Shown: piece by piece, positions 44,187 through 58,002 of the stretch | How positions within the stretch are numbered: position 1 is the first letter of the stretch | How the letters are laid out: every line of letters starts with the position of its first letter | Origin: Persicaria tinctoria | Taxonomy: Eukaryota; Streptophyta; Magnoliopsida; Caryophyllales; Polygonaceae | DNA length: 64,000 bases | Assembly (NCBI GenBank): GCA_037127255.1 | Contig: JBANSL010000009.1 | Location: 33,563,475 to 33,627,474 of the forward strand | Reading direction: 5' to 3' | Notes under the pieces: model-generated | The model's input: only the letters and a program-made list of their open reading frames with translations | Databases searched by the model: none | Told to the model about the DNA's origin: nothing | Position numbers and translations under genes: made by a program

Positions 44187-44260
<74 letters not shown>
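44187..44260. repeat. (AT)37 microsatellite
   Basis: Thirty-seven uninterrupted AT dinucleotides within the left subterminal region of CACTA 2. Confidence 0.97.
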
Positions 44261-44262
<2 letters not shown>

Positions 44263-44299
44263 TCAGTAATATATATTTTATAATAAAACAATTACGTAC

Positions 44300-47200
44300 A
44301 TATTAGTATGTGTGTACATTCAGCTGAACATAAACTAGGAGTTACCATTCATTATTAATTAAATACGAAAGAGTATTCATCCTTACAAAGTGTACCATCA
44401 ACCTTAGAGATTTCATTCAAAATTTACACTTTGAATTGATTAGCTACAAGTACTTGAAGCTAGGAGAAGATCTAGCTATGCCAATTTCACCTAAAGCTAA
44501 AACCAAACATTTGGATAGCTGCATGCACTTGAATCTAGCAGAAGCAATGGCAATTTCACCTAAAGCACAAACAAACAGAGGGTTTATCTGGGCAAATTTA
44601 GCTTAACAAAATTGAGCCAAGTGCTTAAAGCATAAACTAGCTAGCTATCTAACCAATTATATGTATACTTACGTACCCATGCCCAAAATGCATTATGCAA
44701 CCACCACGTCCTGCCATGAAAAAAAAAACAAGGATATATATTATTCAAACAATTGCCCAAAGAGAAGATTGTCTACTAATACACCTACATAGTTATCATT
44801 TTTGGATAAAAATAACCACTTTTCTATGAACATGGAGAATTCGAGATCCACTATGTTGGGACAGGCCGATCCGTTCATGTTGTTGCTGCTACCAATACCT
44901 TAACCTATACGAATGTAATGGTTGTTTGTTGTTTGTCATAAAATGAGTTAATTTATTTTATGCTAAATTGGTTTTAATAAAGTTTCTAATGTAGTACAAA
45001 GTAGTATAAATACTCATGTGATGCAGTGAGTAGTGGAGGAATGAAAGACACTTCAAGCCTCAGTAAATGCTTAAGCTAAATTTTCATGCCATTTTTTTTT
45101 CTTCTTAATTACTTTCTAATTTTTATAAACACAAATTCCAAAGGTTTAGCCTGAAGTTGATCTAAAACGATATTGATTTTGAGTTTTGATTGAATAAGGA
45201 AAAATACTGAAAAATTCAGCTAACTTGATAGAAAAATTTAGTAAACCATTGGCTATTTTTTGAAATGTGCACAAATCTAAACTGAATAGACATGAGAATT
45301 TACGAGATATAAACTTCCACCGTGCAAAAGCAATTACAATTTGATTAGTTGAGGTAGACCATACCTTATCTGATAATGGCAACTATATATTAACTGGCAT
45401 TGAAACTAAAAAGAAACCATATATGAAGAAACTAACATAATACATACCTTTAGGGTCAACTAGAATGACTAGTTGAGTCATTACCAATTCAGCCATTGGT
45501 ACACTCAAAGCTATTTTCTTTAACTTTGATAAAAAGATGGATTAACTCTTCTTCGAAACTTGATGCAGTAAGTGGTCTCTCTAGATTTCAACCTCACAAA
45601 TTCAGCCATAGGTACACTCAAAGCTATTTTGACTAGAAAACAACGGTTCTTTCTAGTACATGTCAGCACAAGTATGTTTTATAAAACATAACACCAAATG
45701 ATTACATAAAAAACTAGGTATGAATAAAGACATCTTATTTAATAAAATATAATACTGGGAAAGATAATTGAGTGCTTTAGACAACTAACCTTTGTAATGA
45801 CGGACAATTTATTTGTGGGTCTTACAAAGATGAATTGTCCATATAATATTTACTCCACACAAGCTGAAATGAAAATAATACATCATTTAAAATAAATAGA
45901 TTGTTATAATAACTAAGAATTAATCTATTTCTTCTGGAAAACTAACCATTGCACAATTTTCTCCCCTGCTGGATAAATTCATTGATAAATTAAATATTTG
46001 GAATAAGAACACTAACCTATGCAGAAAAAATGGAGCTTATAAGGTATGTCCTTTAAACACCTATGGGATATTGTTATCTGGGCAAAGACTCCCTTTGGGT
46101 GAGATGGATCTACCATCAGTACCTCCAATAGGGCAACATTTGGTAATGGGCTGTTAAAAAACAAATGACTCTTCAACAAAAAAAATTTACTGCAGATGAG
46201 GGCCCTGCTTCTAAATCTAGATGGGAGTGCACATGAAGCTGAACAACTCTTACAAATATGGAACAACGAAGGCAATGAAGCCATCAGACCAAGGGCAGCT
46301 CCAGTACCGTGGTGCAGCACTATATGGGATCAAACTGTCACACCTAAGTACTCCTGGTGAGTTCATAATATTAGAGCTTTCTATAAACACCATCAATCCA
46401 TCCTGAAATTTTCGTACATGATCAAGGACAAGTGCACACAGTCTAGCAGAGAGCAACAAAAAATAATAATTTTGAGTTACATCAGAAGAGATGCAAGCAA
46501 ACAATATCAAAATATATTGTGAGGATTCTACATTTTCCTCTTTTCTAAAGTCATCTCTTGCAAGAATAGGTAAAATAAGTTTTGAAATAGATGACTACTT
46601 AATAAATCATAGATATGCAACCTCATAAAAACCCAATTTTAAACGCCTAACTCATCAAGTGTGTAATCAGAGGGAGTAAAATAATTAATCTGAACAAAAA
46701 ACCAGAAAACAAAGAGAATGAAACAAACCAGAAAGGTTGAAAAGTAGATTGATCACATCGTAGGGAAGAAATATAAGATTTATTGCTGCCGAGAGAGTAA
46801 AATAATTAATGTGAGTAAGGATCGGATATCGTGTGAATCTAAACAACTAGAATCTGTGTAAATGGAACCACTCCTAAAGATATCAAGTGTTTAATTGACC
46901 TATTAGATGTCTAATTTTATCTAAACAACTAGATGAGTATTATAATTGATCTATTAGATGTCTAATTTTACATTCTTGGTTTCATATGTTGTGGGATGGA
47001 AACTTAAAGTCAAAAGGGGAGTGTAGTGGGTTGTTGATCAGTAACACCGTTTATATAATATTCTCATTGAATTGAATCATTCGTGTTTCAAAGCAACACT
47101 TATTAATTGATTAGCTTTTTATAGTCAATACGGAGAAGGGACCTTCTTGGTTTCTAATGCCGCTGCTGCTAATATTGTTTGCAATGTCTAATGTCGTTGC

Positions 47201-48920
47201 TGCTAATATGCATCTAATGCCTCTATTGCTACTAATAAAACATTAAAAATCTAGAAACCTTTCTTCTCTCAAATTCTTCTTCTTCTCTCTATTTTCTTCA
47301 TTCCAGTCCCTAATTCGAATCTCAAAAACCTCCTAAAAACCCTATTCTCAACCCCTAACTCACCAAGTGTGAAATTAGAAAGCAAAATAAATTGAACAAA
47401 AAGGAAGAACATGCATAGAAATAGACGAACCAGAAAGTCACGAAGCACCATGTTCATCATTGACTCGAGTCCCTGTTCATTATTGGCTCGAGTCCCTGTT
47501 CTGCTGATGAGTGTGCACCAAATGGGAGCCTACTTGCGGCTCATCATAGTTGTCAGCACAACAAACAATACCTGCAGTCATAGTATATTTATCAAGCATT
47601 ATCCTACAACTGATTTTATTCCCTCGTAATGTGCGCTTGTACCCTTTTCAACCAACTAGGAGCAGGACATAATTTTTTCTTATTCAAACCCTTATATTTT
47701 TCAGCAGATTTCAAAGAAAAATTGTAAGCACACTTCATCACATTACTAGGTACAATACACTTCACATAAGTCACCTAGATCATGCATATCACACTTCAGA
47801 CATCATGCTCACAATACGGTTGCACAATGGTAGGTATAACATGTATTTCAGAATTGATAGTTGTTTAAACACAAGATCAAGCATATCAACAAACACATCA
47901 TAACCATCAACAGAGTGCAATCGTATAGGTATTTCTCCAACTAATATACAATTAGATTTAGGAGAAGGAAGAACATGAGTCAGAGGAGAGGCACAATGAT
48001 TAGGAGAAGGGTTAGGAACCTTTACCACCCGTTTTCTTGCCCTCCTAATGTGTGAGTAGAGGTTACTTCAACTACTTCTTGATGCTCAATTTGTGCATTT
48101 TTCTGTCCACACAAACAACACTTTTCTGCAATTTTTAGGCAGCGGTGATAACTCCCTTTTGCTGTCCTAATGCAGCCCCAATAGCCCAAGTTTGCATTTT
48201 TACATCAGTTCCAACTTGCTGAACTTGCTGAATTGCAGCAGTATCATTTGGCCTTATTTTAGTTGTATGTCATAACTTCACCACATTAGATTTCAAATCT
48301 GTTCCAAGAATACCCTCTACTTGAATCTGCAAAATCGGACGAGGGTCCATTATCCCAAATCTGACCTGAAATCAATCGAATATGGATTTCAAAGACTCAA
48401 TTCCAAACCAAAAAATCAAAGAATCACCTTGATAATCACAAAATCCTCACAATAGAACCCACAATCACACACTTAATACCCAAATTTTTAAAATTTATCA
48501 AATTCGAAAAACCCTAGAAATTTTCGGATTTAGGGAAAGTTACCTCAAGGTTTCAATGGAGGAAGGAGGAGGACTGTGGCCGAACAAAAGGTCGGAGATG
48601 GTGGCTGGGCGGCGCCTGTGGTCGGCGGGACTGATCGGAAGCAGTGGTGGCTGCTGTCGGACCAGAAGATCGATTCGATTAAGAGAAGCGAGAGTAGTTA
48701 TGGGGCTATGCTTGTACGGTGGTGGGGCTATAGCCGGCCGTTCCGGTGGTATTGGTGAGCGGTGACAACCAGTGGTGAATTCGGCGGCCGGTGTTGCAGT
48801 GGTGGCTGGCAGAGGAAGGAGACGCGAGCAGGAGGATCGCAAACCTCAAGTGCGACTGGTCTTTCGTCTGTATTATTATAAAAACAAATTATCCCTAAAA
48901 TTTGTTCAGGGATGAAGCGC
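44300..48920. other. CACTA 2 interior without a recognised gene
   Basis: Mostly AT-rich, with local direct repeats: CAGCCATTGGTACACTCAAA-like at 45491 and 45602; CTATTAGATGTCTAATTTTA near 46900 and 46950; and CTAATGCCGCTGCTGC-like near 47155-47230. A GC-rich patch at 48540-48850 is open on both strands and encodes low-complexity Pro/Arg-rich peptides. It resembles a transposon leader exon rather than a protein domain. Small frames at 46012-46320 and 47789-48028 match nothing I know. Confidence 0.45.
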
Positions 48921-49194
48921 CAATTTTCCCGCTATTGAAACCGCTACCTATCCACATTAAAAACCGCTACATATGCTTTATTTTTCATTTTTTTTTTAAA
49001 ACCGCCACATTACACTAATAAAACCGCTACCTTAGCCTTAGAAACGGAAAATGGATTTAGAATAGTTAGACATCCTAAAAACCGCCACATATAATGCCAC
49101 CTAAACTAAACTGCCACAACCCACCGCTACATTAGATCGTTTATGTAGTAGTGATGATATATTTAATAACGTATTTTTTTAATTAACTAAAGAT

Positions 49195-49635
49195 TTGAGA
49201 TCATGTAAGTTTGATTGTCGATATGCTGACGAGTTGACAAATGAAAACCACCTAAATGTACAATACAATAAGAATATAGACGCAAGTGTGCAACAAAACA
49301 AACATAATCAGACCCGACAACAAGACTTGTTAATCTTGAATCTTGTTGATCACTATCAATCAAAACATAGTTGGAAAGATTTGAAATATCCAACCAATTT
49401 TGATATCAATCAGTATTTTATTAACAACAGTGGTTATAATTTTAATAATAGATTCTCTCATATCAAAAATCAGTTTAAAATAATGTTAAATAATATGGAT
49501 AAAAGGTCTACGGTTAGATTAAATAATGTTGGTTATAAACCTACTTCAAATATTTATTCTAAGAGGTTATACATTTTGTCTTCTGTATTCGAAATGCTCA
49601 CAAAGCAGGTATGTATAAAACATTTGATTAAATGA
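49195..49635 (+). pseudogene. LINE ORF1 remnant (C-terminal part?)
   Basis: An open frame of 146 codons, Asn/Lys-rich, directly upstream of the endonuclease frame. It shows no DUF4283 or zinc knuckle, so it would be only the C-terminal part of an ORF1 protein, or a divergent one. Its stop overlaps the next start as ATGA (49632-49635), an arrangement compatible with termination-reinitiation. Identification rests on position. Confidence 0.45.
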
Positions 49636-52600
49636 CAAGCATCGCATATTGGAATATTAGGGGTGTGAGAAAATCTAATTTGGGGCAAGACTTAGCTTAT
49701 ATTCAAAAAAGAAATAAACTGGATATTTTAGTTCTTGCAGAAACCAAATCTACTGAGCCTCCGACTCAATCCCTCTATATTCGAGCAGGTTTTAACAATG
49801 CTCATCACATTGCCTCAATTGGAACAAAAGGGGGGTTTCTGGATTTTATTCAAGACATCGAAATTTACACAATCTGTTCAACAAATTTCAGCATCAGATA
49901 TGTATATTATTTATCGCCATTATCGGGTTAACATTGATAACTTCAGTTTTATTATTACTTTCATTTATGCTCCTTCGAATCAAGTAGATAAAAATAGGTT
50001 CTGGAATGAGTTATTCATTGTTATTCATAGCCAATCTCTCCCATGTTTGATTATGGGAGATTTCAATGAAATTGAATCAGTTTCTGACAAAATTGGAGGG
50101 CTAATTCCGCAGGCTAATAGATTTATGCGAATCCGACAGATTGTGGAAGAATTAGATGTGCATACGATCCCTTGTACAGGTAGTCCAATAACATGGAGGA
50201 AGAGTCAAAATCCTATTGATAATATCTATGAACGATTAGATAAAGTAATGGTTCATACAGATATCTTAACCCAGTTCCCTAATTTAAAACTACACAATCA
50301 TCCTTTTACGACTTCTGATCATTCTTTAATGTCTATGTCAATAGGATGTACGAAAATTAGGGTTGGTTCACCGTTTAAATTTGAAATGTCATGGACTAGT
50401 AATGATAATTATAACAAGTTAGGTAAATCAACTTGGCAAAATAAGCTTCATGGGTCCTTTATGTTTACACTTTTACAAAAACAGAAAATGCTTAAAAAAA
50501 ATACAAAGATCTGGTGTAAGTCTCACCCAAATAATAATTTCCGACAGATAATAGATATTGAAGATCAGCTTATATTACTTCAAACTCAACAAATTAGTGG
50601 GAATTCAAATGATACCATAAATATCAGGCGTAATAGATTATTAAATAAACGTGAAGCCCTTATGGACTTTAATAATATCTTTTGGAAACAACGAGCTAAA
50701 TCAAATTTTTTAAGGTTTGGAGATAGAAATACTAAATATTACCAATCAATATCTAAAATAAGAAATTCTAAAAATGTCACTCGTAATTTTACAAATAAAC
50801 ATGGTTTATTGATTGAGGATGAGGATCAAATTAGAGATGAAATTACGACTGAATTGGCTGAAAGATTTATTTCAAATAACGCACCGATTAGTAGTAGTCC
50901 ATATTTCCTAAATTTAATTGATCAAACCATTACTAAATCTGAAAATAAAATTTTGACACAACTTGTTTCAGATGAAGAAATTAAGGATACCCTTTTTTCA
51001 ATGACAGATGACAAATCTCCAGGTCCTGACGGTTTCCCACCAGAGTTCTATAAAAAATACTGGGATATTGTCGGTAAATTAGTTTGCAAAGCTGTTAAAT
51101 CTTTTTTTCACTCTGGTGTGCTACTCAATGAAGTAAATTCAACTTTCATTGCACTTATTCCTAAAATTGATACGCCTAGTAATATTAACCATTACCGTCC
51201 GATTAGCCTATGCAATACTATTTATAAGGTTATTTCAAAACTTTTGGCTAACCGTTTGAAGCCTATATTACCACGTATTATTAATCATTTTCAAGGAGCT
51301 TTTGTACAAGGTAGAAATATTCAAGATAACATGTTAATAACTCATGAGGTGTTCCACTCTTTTCATAACAAAAAAGGTAAAGCTGGGTGGATGGCGTTAA
51401 AGCTCGATATGGAGAAAGCCTATGACAAAATAAGCTGGAGTTTTATTCGCATTATTCTAGATAAATTTGGTTTTGATTCTATATGGATTGATTGGGTTAT
51501 GACCTGCCTAACTAAAACTAGCTTTTCAGTTTTAGTTAATAATTTGCCAGGCCATACATTTCATACTTATAGGGGAATTCGACAAGGAGATCCTCTTGCA
51601 CCATATATTTTTGTTTTGGTTATGGAACTATTAGGGAGAATGTTGCAACAGGAATCATTGGAATGTGACCCTTTGGTTGGAATCAAACTTACAAATAATA
51701 GTGATCCTATTCCTTTCCTTTCCTTTGCAGATGACACTTTAATTTTTGGACGAGCTGATGATTTAAGTCTTCATACGATTAGAAATCTTCTGAATACTTT
51801 CTCGAATATGTCTGGATTAACTATAAATTATAACAAAAGTTCTTTACAAGTTTCTAAAAATATTTCTCTCAGTAAAGCCCAGTCCCTTGCTCAACAGCTA
51901 AATATTCCAGTTACGAAGTCAATGGAAAAATACCTAGGTATTCAACTTATTAGTGGTAGGGTTTGTAATGTCTTGTTTGATGAGGCGATTAATAGCCTTA
52001 AAAAGCAGTTGTGCAAGTGCAAATCTAATGATCTCTCTCAAGCTGGTAGATCGGTACTAATTCAGGCAAATTTTAATTCTAAAAAAATTATTTAATGCAA
52101 TCTTTTCTTCTTCCAAAAGGAGTCCTAGAAAAAATTGATCAGATCAACAAAAATTTCTTTTGGAATAAAATTCAATCTGATAACTGTCATCCTCTAATTA
52201 GCTGGGAACATTTGTGCACTGCTAAAAAAAAGGGTGGGTTAGGTTTTAAATCGGCTGAGCAAATTAATATTGGCATGCAAATGAAACTTCTGTGGAGAAT
52301 CAAGTTTGATCCTGATAATATTTGGTCAAAGGTAATCACGGATAAATATCTTTCGACAAAATCTCTTATGGAAAGAGGTAGATTCAAAACTTCTTGACAG
52401 TTTGGTAGGCTTCTTAACATTAGGGATCTTTCCTCTAAAGGATTGCTCTGGTTAGTTAGTAATGGGAAAACCATAAATGTATGGTCTGACATTTGGGTAG
52501 ATGCGCAATATCTACATAGGTTTCGGAATGATTGTGATCCTAATTTAAAAGTTTGTGACTTATTTACAAATACAAAATCTTGGGATACTGATAAGTTAAA

Positions 52601-53719
52601 TTCTATATTTCCTTCTCATATTGTTCAAGCAGTTACTAATATCCATATTCCTGTAACTGATATCCCAGACAAGTTAATTTGGATCTACAGTAATAATGGA
52701 AAATTTTCTGTTAAATCCACATCCTCGCTTTATAAAACTAGGAATATGAAGAAAATTCCAGCAAATTGGATTTGGAAACTTAATATCCCTCCGAATATTA
52801 AAAATTTTATTTGGAATTTTTTTTTGGATATCTTGCCCACAATTGTCCGGTTAAATAGATATATAAATAGATTTTCTAGTACTTGTTCTCTTTGTAATTC
52901 TGATACAGAAGATACAAATCATTTATTGTTTAGTTGTCAAATTACGAAATCCCTTATATAAAATCTGGGTGTTAAGTTGAAAAAATGTTTCATTATACCA
53001 AATTTAACAAGTGACGTTCAAGAGAATATTCTAAATACTAGGGCTCTTAATCTAGATTTTATAGATTTATGTCATTTATGACATTTAATTTGGGAGCTCA
53101 GAAATAGAATTATTTTTCGCAATACTTCTTATACAGGTATGATCTCTGTGTTAACTCGAGCTATTGATAATATCTCTTGTTGGAATAAAGGTCAGGTTAA
53201 ATCGAAATTACCTAAACGTGTTAGGCCTCCTGATAAAATGATGTGGACATGTCCTCCAATAGGTGTAGTTAAGATCAATGTAGATGCTTCGGTAAAAAGT
53301 GATACTCAACCACAGGTTGGTTGTGTTGTGAGGAATAATGACGGTCAAGTTATTCGGATACATAAATGTAACGTTAGGATGAGTTCTGTCATTTTGGCAG
53401 AAGCTTTTGCTGTATATACAGGTATAAGACTGACAGCAGAGATGGGGATCCGAAGATTGATAGTTGAGAGTGATTGTGCTATTATCATTGACGCCATCAA
53501 TCATGCAAACAATATCCCTTGGGAGGTCATTCAAATAGTCCAAGAGATCCATTCATTAAGAAGAGATTTAAGAGCATCACTTTTCAGCATTGGTATAGAG
53601 AGGTCAATGGAACAACTGATTTTATTGCTAAATCTCAGTTCAATTGTATTTTTATTTTGAGTGCTGGTTGTTGTGAGTTTCAGAACATCATCTTGCGAGA
53701 TTATCATAGATATCAGTAG
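49632..53719 (+). pseudogene. LINE ORF2: endonuclease, reverse transcriptase, zf-RVT, RNase H
   Basis: Starts MTSIAYWNIRGVRKSN (AP-endonuclease N-terminus). A frame change at the G run near 49830 continues in the frame with TFIYAPSN and the catalytic GDFNE (about 50056-50070). Reverse transcriptase: SPGPDGFPPEFYKKYW, ALIPKI, YRPISLCNTIYK, LKLDMEKAYDKISW, GIRQGDPLAPYIFV and the FADD active site (51724-51735). The frame shifts again at an A-rich run near 52080. A zf-RVT segment follows (52443-52961, SCQ/LCNSDTEDTNHLLFSC). RNase H starts at VKINVDASV (about 53270) with AEAF and VESDC, and its last block (WYREVNGTTDFIA) is in a third frame (53519-53719). At least three frameshifts and two or more stops make it inactive. 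Confidence 0.92.
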
Positions 53720-53798
53720 TACATTCAATCTTTTGCCTACTGTAAAAAAAAATCTCTAGAACATGACAAACAAAAATATTGAATAGAGTATACGCGTG

Positions 53799-53960
53799 TG
53801 AAGAGTTGGCAAATTGCCGTCACTTTCTCATTCATCAACTGCTAACAAGTTTACAATATATATACTGGGCTAAAGGAAACCCTAAATGCATAAGATAAGA
53901 TAAGTATGAAGACTAGATAAACTAATTACATTATTTACATTAAAGATAATAGCCTCAATA
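53799..53960 (-). repeat. 3' LTR of copia D
   Basis: TGAAGAGTTGGC to CCTCAATA on the plus strand. The adjacent CTCCCCCCCAA (53961-53971) is the complement of the polypurine tract. Confidence 0.93.
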
Positions 53961-54690
53961 CTCCCCCCCAAGTTGGAGCATGCAAATCACGAATGCCCAA
54001 CTTGCGAAGTAAACAAAGAAATTGTTGCCGTCCCAAGGCTTTCGTCATAATATCAGCTAGTTGCTCATTGGTTCGGACATGTGATGCCTCAACGACGCCA
54101 GCGGTGAAGAGATCCCGAACGAAGTGACAATCAATTTCAATATGCTTAGTTCGTTCGTGGAACACGGGATTGGCTGCAAGATGAAGTGCGGACTGGCTGT
54201 CGCAGTATAACTTCATAGGAGAAGTATGAACAACCCCAAAAGAGCGCAGGAGGGATTTGAGCCATAAAAGCTCACAACATGCAGAAGCCATGGCTCTGTA
54301 TTCTGCTTCAGCGGAAGATCGTGAAACAGTGGGTTGCTTCTTAGTCTTCCAAGAGATAGACGATTCACCGAGGAAGACGTAGTATCCAGTGACGGAGCGG
54401 CGGGTGATAGGACATGCCGCCCAATCAGAGTCACAATAGGCCGACAAGCGAAGATAGCTCCCCCTGGATAAGAAAAGGCCTTGACCTGGATGGCCCTTGA
54501 TGTACCGAAGCACCCTAAGAGCCGCCTGCCAATGCTCATCTCGTGGTGCTTGTATAAACTGGGATAGAGTATGAACAACATAGCTCAGTTCAGGTCTAGT
54601 GATAGTAAGATAGATCAAACGACCAACTAGACGACGATATTGATCGGGAGCTGCATATAGAGGGCCGGAGGCGGTTGCTAAATCGTGGTT
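53961..54690 (-). pseudogene. copia D pol end: RNase H, downstream of an in-frame stop
   Basis: Continues the same frame as the main polyprotein after a TAG. On the minus strand: RLIYLTITRPELSYVVHTLS, YCDSDWAACPITRRSVTGYY with the RNase H aspartates, SRSSAEAEYRAMA, HIEIDCHFVRD and IMTKALGRQQF. It ends at 53935, inside the LTR. RNase H removes the RNA template during reverse transcription. Confidence 0.92.
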
Positions 54691-57600
54691 CTAAGGCATA
54701 GGAAAGTCAGCAGGTTTAGCACCTAGAAGGCCAGCCTCAGTGAGTATCTCAAGGGCATACTTCCTTTGACACAGAAATAACCCATCAGGACCATGAGCAA
54801 TCTCAATACCAAGAAAGTATTTGAGAGGACCCAAATCCTTCATATGAAAGCATGTATTCAGGTACTCTTTGAGCCGATGAATCTCCATGGGATTATTTCC
54901 TGTAATAATGAGGTCATCGACATAGAATAGAACATGAAGCTCCTTCCCGTGACGGGTAAAAGAGAATAGAGAATAATCAGCGTATGAGCGAGTGAAGCCA
55001 AAACCAAGTAAGGCGGAAGCAAGTTTAGCAAACCAGTTCCGAGGAGCCTGTCGGAGGCCATATAGAGACTTGCGGAGTTTACAAACTCGGCCAAAGGGAT
55101 CCACGACACCTGGTGGAAGACGCATGTAGACCTCCTCAGCAAGGTCACCGTGCAGAAATGCATTATGAACATCCATCTGATGTAGCTGCCAACCTTTAAT
55201 AGCTGCAACAGATAATAACACACGAACGGTAGACATCTTGGCCACAGGGGCAAATGTCTCAGTGTAATCAATACCTTCAACCTGCTTATTTCCAAGGACA
55301 ACCAAACGAGCCTTGTACCTCTCAATCGAGCCATCCGATTTGTATTTAATCCGGAAGACCCATTTGCAACCAATGGGCTTCTTATTAGAAGGTAGAGGCG
55401 CCAACTCCCAAGTTCCATTTCGGTGCAGAGCATCTAACTCTGAACGCATAGCAAGACGCCAGTGCTTATGCTTGATTGCCTCAGAAAAGGAGGATGGTTC
55501 ATGTTCGACGGAGACAACAGCGACAAACCTGGCATGATTAGCACTAAACGAGCGAGAGCTAACATAGTTGGCAATAGGGTAAGGAGTACCTGAGGACGGT
55601 GCAGAGGCGGGGAGCGTTGAAGAGGTGGGGGGAGTCGGCTGGTGCAGAGAATCAATACGACAAGTAGAGTGACATACATAATCACTGAGACGAACGTTGG
55701 GTTGGCCAACCCTACTTGAGCGTCGGAGAGGTGGTGTAGTATGGGAAGGTGTAACAGATGCTGTCGGCTTGGCTGTTTCAGCAACCCCAACTGGGTCGGA
55801 TGGAGCAGGAGTCTTAGCTAGCGCAGAAGACTGATCCATATCATCGAAGACTGACGGATGCGCATGTCCTGGATGCTGAAACATTGTATGCTCAGGCGCT
55901 GTATCAGGTGTGCTACTGAAAGGAAAACAATCTTCCTGAAACACAACGTCTCGAGAAACAAAGATCTTGTTGGTTTCCGAATTCAGGACACGCCATCCCT
56001 TCTTACCATAGGGATAGCCCAAGAATACACACTTAGTCCCACGAGCCTGAAATTTATCCCCACTGCGAGGGATAACTGAAGTAAAGCATAAACACCCAAA
56101 GACTCGAATATGAGAGTAATCAGCAGGGCAATTAAACAGAATAGCATACGGGGATTGACCTTTAAGGAGGGCTGTCGGTGTCCTGTTAATCAGATACGCA
56201 GCAGTAAGAACACATTCTCCCCAAAAGCGGATAGGTAAGGAGCCTTGAAACATCAAGGCCCGAGCCACATCGAGAAGATGTCGATGCTTGCGTTCAACTC
56301 TCCCATTCTGTTGAGGAGTATAAATACAAGAGGTCTCAAATATGATGCCAGAAGAGGCAAAGAAGTCACGTAACGGCAAGAACTCCGTCCCATTATCAGC
56401 CCTGACCCGTTTGACACTCTTAGCAAACTGGTTTTGTACAAGAGCACAAAAATTCCGCAGGAGCTGAACGACTTCTGTTTTAGAGACCATCAAATAAATC
56501 CAAACAGAGCGAGATAAATCATCAACTATCGTCAAAAAATAATGAGCTCCAGTGGTAGAAGCAACCCGATATAGGCCCCAAACATCAACATGAATCAATT
56601 CAAATAGTTCAACTGCTTTATTGACACTTTTAGGAAAAGGAGCACGAGTCTGCTTAGCTTCTAAACAAGTAACACAATGTTCATAAGTTTTCCGTTTAGT
56701 AAAAGAAAAACCAGGAAGTGCATAAATAGACTGGAAAGCAGGATGACCCAGGCGCCTGTGCCAGAGAGCCGAATCTGAAAAAGAGCTGCTAATAGAACCA
56801 ACAAAGGAAGGCGGCCGATTGCAAGTGCCAACAAGCCAGAAGACTCCACCCCCAGCTTCACCGGCTCCAATCACCGTCCTCGTAAATCGGTCCTGAATAA
56901 CACACAACTTGTCTATTAAGGTCACAAGCAAACGATGGGTACAAATCAAGGTCAAAAAGGAGATAAGATTGCAATGAAATCCAGGAACAAATAAGACATT
57001 AGATATAATCAATTCAGAGTCGATTGCAATAGAGCCAGCCTGCGCAGCCACAGAGATTGATCGATTAGGTAATAATATATGAATCGGAGAGACCGGATGA
57101 AGATCATGAAGTAAGTCTCGGCGACCAGTCATGTGATACGAAGCACCCGTATCCAATATCCATCTATCTGAATCCTTACCCATAAGGTGATCTTGAGAAG
57201 GATTAGAGGCGTGGAAGGTCCTGAACATCTCCATAATGGATGTCCACTGAGCATCGGTAAGAGCGGGTTGAAGAGCTGCTCGGTCTTGAGCATTGTAGGT
57301 CTGCGAGGTGAAGGTAGGCGCAGACCCGGTCGGAGGAATAGAACCAGCAGCATTGACAACGGCTGGAGAGCGTGCCTGGGACTGATTGCCTTGACTCGAA
57401 CCCGCTGAGGTTGGTGCTGAAGCGGAACCAGTACGGTTCCGAGGTCGAGACTGAGTGGTGGTGGAGTTGTTTTGCCGAAGGTTACCCCACCATTCAGGAT
57501 AGCCAATTAATTTAAAGCAACTACTTACCTCATGGCCTTGTTTTAAGCAGTGAGTACATGTAAGCTTAGAGCGATCAATTGATCGATCGACGTCAGTTTT

Positions 57601-57993
57601 GCTAGAGGAACGTCCATTCCCAGTAGAGTGACGCGCAGCCGCAAAAGCGACCGCATCTGCCCTAGCCTGCTTCTCCAGATTGGATGTTTGGGACTGTTCT
57701 TCTTGAACCGCCAAGGAGTACACTCGATTGATGCCGGGTAGAGTGTCCATGGCGAAGATTGTCGACCGCAATGTCCCATAGGTTGCTGCATCCAGCCCCA
57801 TGAGGAATTGATGAACAAATTCATCGACTCGTCGTTTCTGCAGTTTAGCCTTCAAAGCACATGTGCAGCCTCCACATTCACACGAGAGGAGGGGAACATA
57901 TGTGTTCAACTCAGTCCATAGATGCTGAAGTCGAGCAAAATAGGCGTCAATGGACTGCCCATTCAACTCGGAGCGCGCAATCTCCGTGTGCAA
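54691..57993 (-). pseudogene. copia D gag-protease-integrase-reverse transcriptase (1,100 codons open)
   Basis: Domains in order on the minus strand: gag core (HQFLMGLDAATYGTLRSTIF); zinc knuckle CTHCLKQGHEVSSC (about 57560-57519); protease WILDTGASYHMTG (about 57165-57125); GAG-pre-integrase ALWHRRLGH...CVTC; integrase with HVDVWG, VRADNGTEF and QQNGRVERKHRH (about 56590-56270); reverse transcriptase [31 protein letters not shown] and the YVDD site (54924-54913). The frame ends in TAG at 54693-54691, just before RNase H. Lying between two nearly identical LTRs, it was probably active recently. This copy itself cannot make the full polyprotein without readthrough. Confidence 0.95.
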
Positions 57994-58002
57994 TTGATGA
58001 AT

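Larger units (their letters stand above)
43764..49153. mobile_element. CACTA transposon 2, non-autonomous (5,390 bp)
   Basis: Left end CACTACTACATTAAGAG, right end the complement of CACTACTACATAAACG. The 3-bp target ATG is duplicated (43761-43763 and 49154-49156). Both ends are dense in GTGGCGGTTT/AAACCGCCAC words (about 43800-44180 and 48930-49140), which differ from those of CACTA 1, so this is a separate family. No transposase domain is seen inside. Confidence 0.92.
49157..53751 (+). mobile_element. L1-type LINE, 5'-truncated or decayed, ending in an A-run
   Basis: The order ORF1 remnant, endonuclease, reverse transcriptase, zf-RVT, RNase H, then AAAAAAAAA at 53743-53751 is that of a plant L1 element. 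The 5' boundary is not defined and it abuts the target site of CACTA 2. I could not find a clear target-site duplication. Confidence 0.85.

Noticed and set aside
48540..48842. Pro/Arg-rich frames open on both strands
   Set aside because: A GC-rich patch at the end of CACTA 2 with compositional openness. No domain or splice context.
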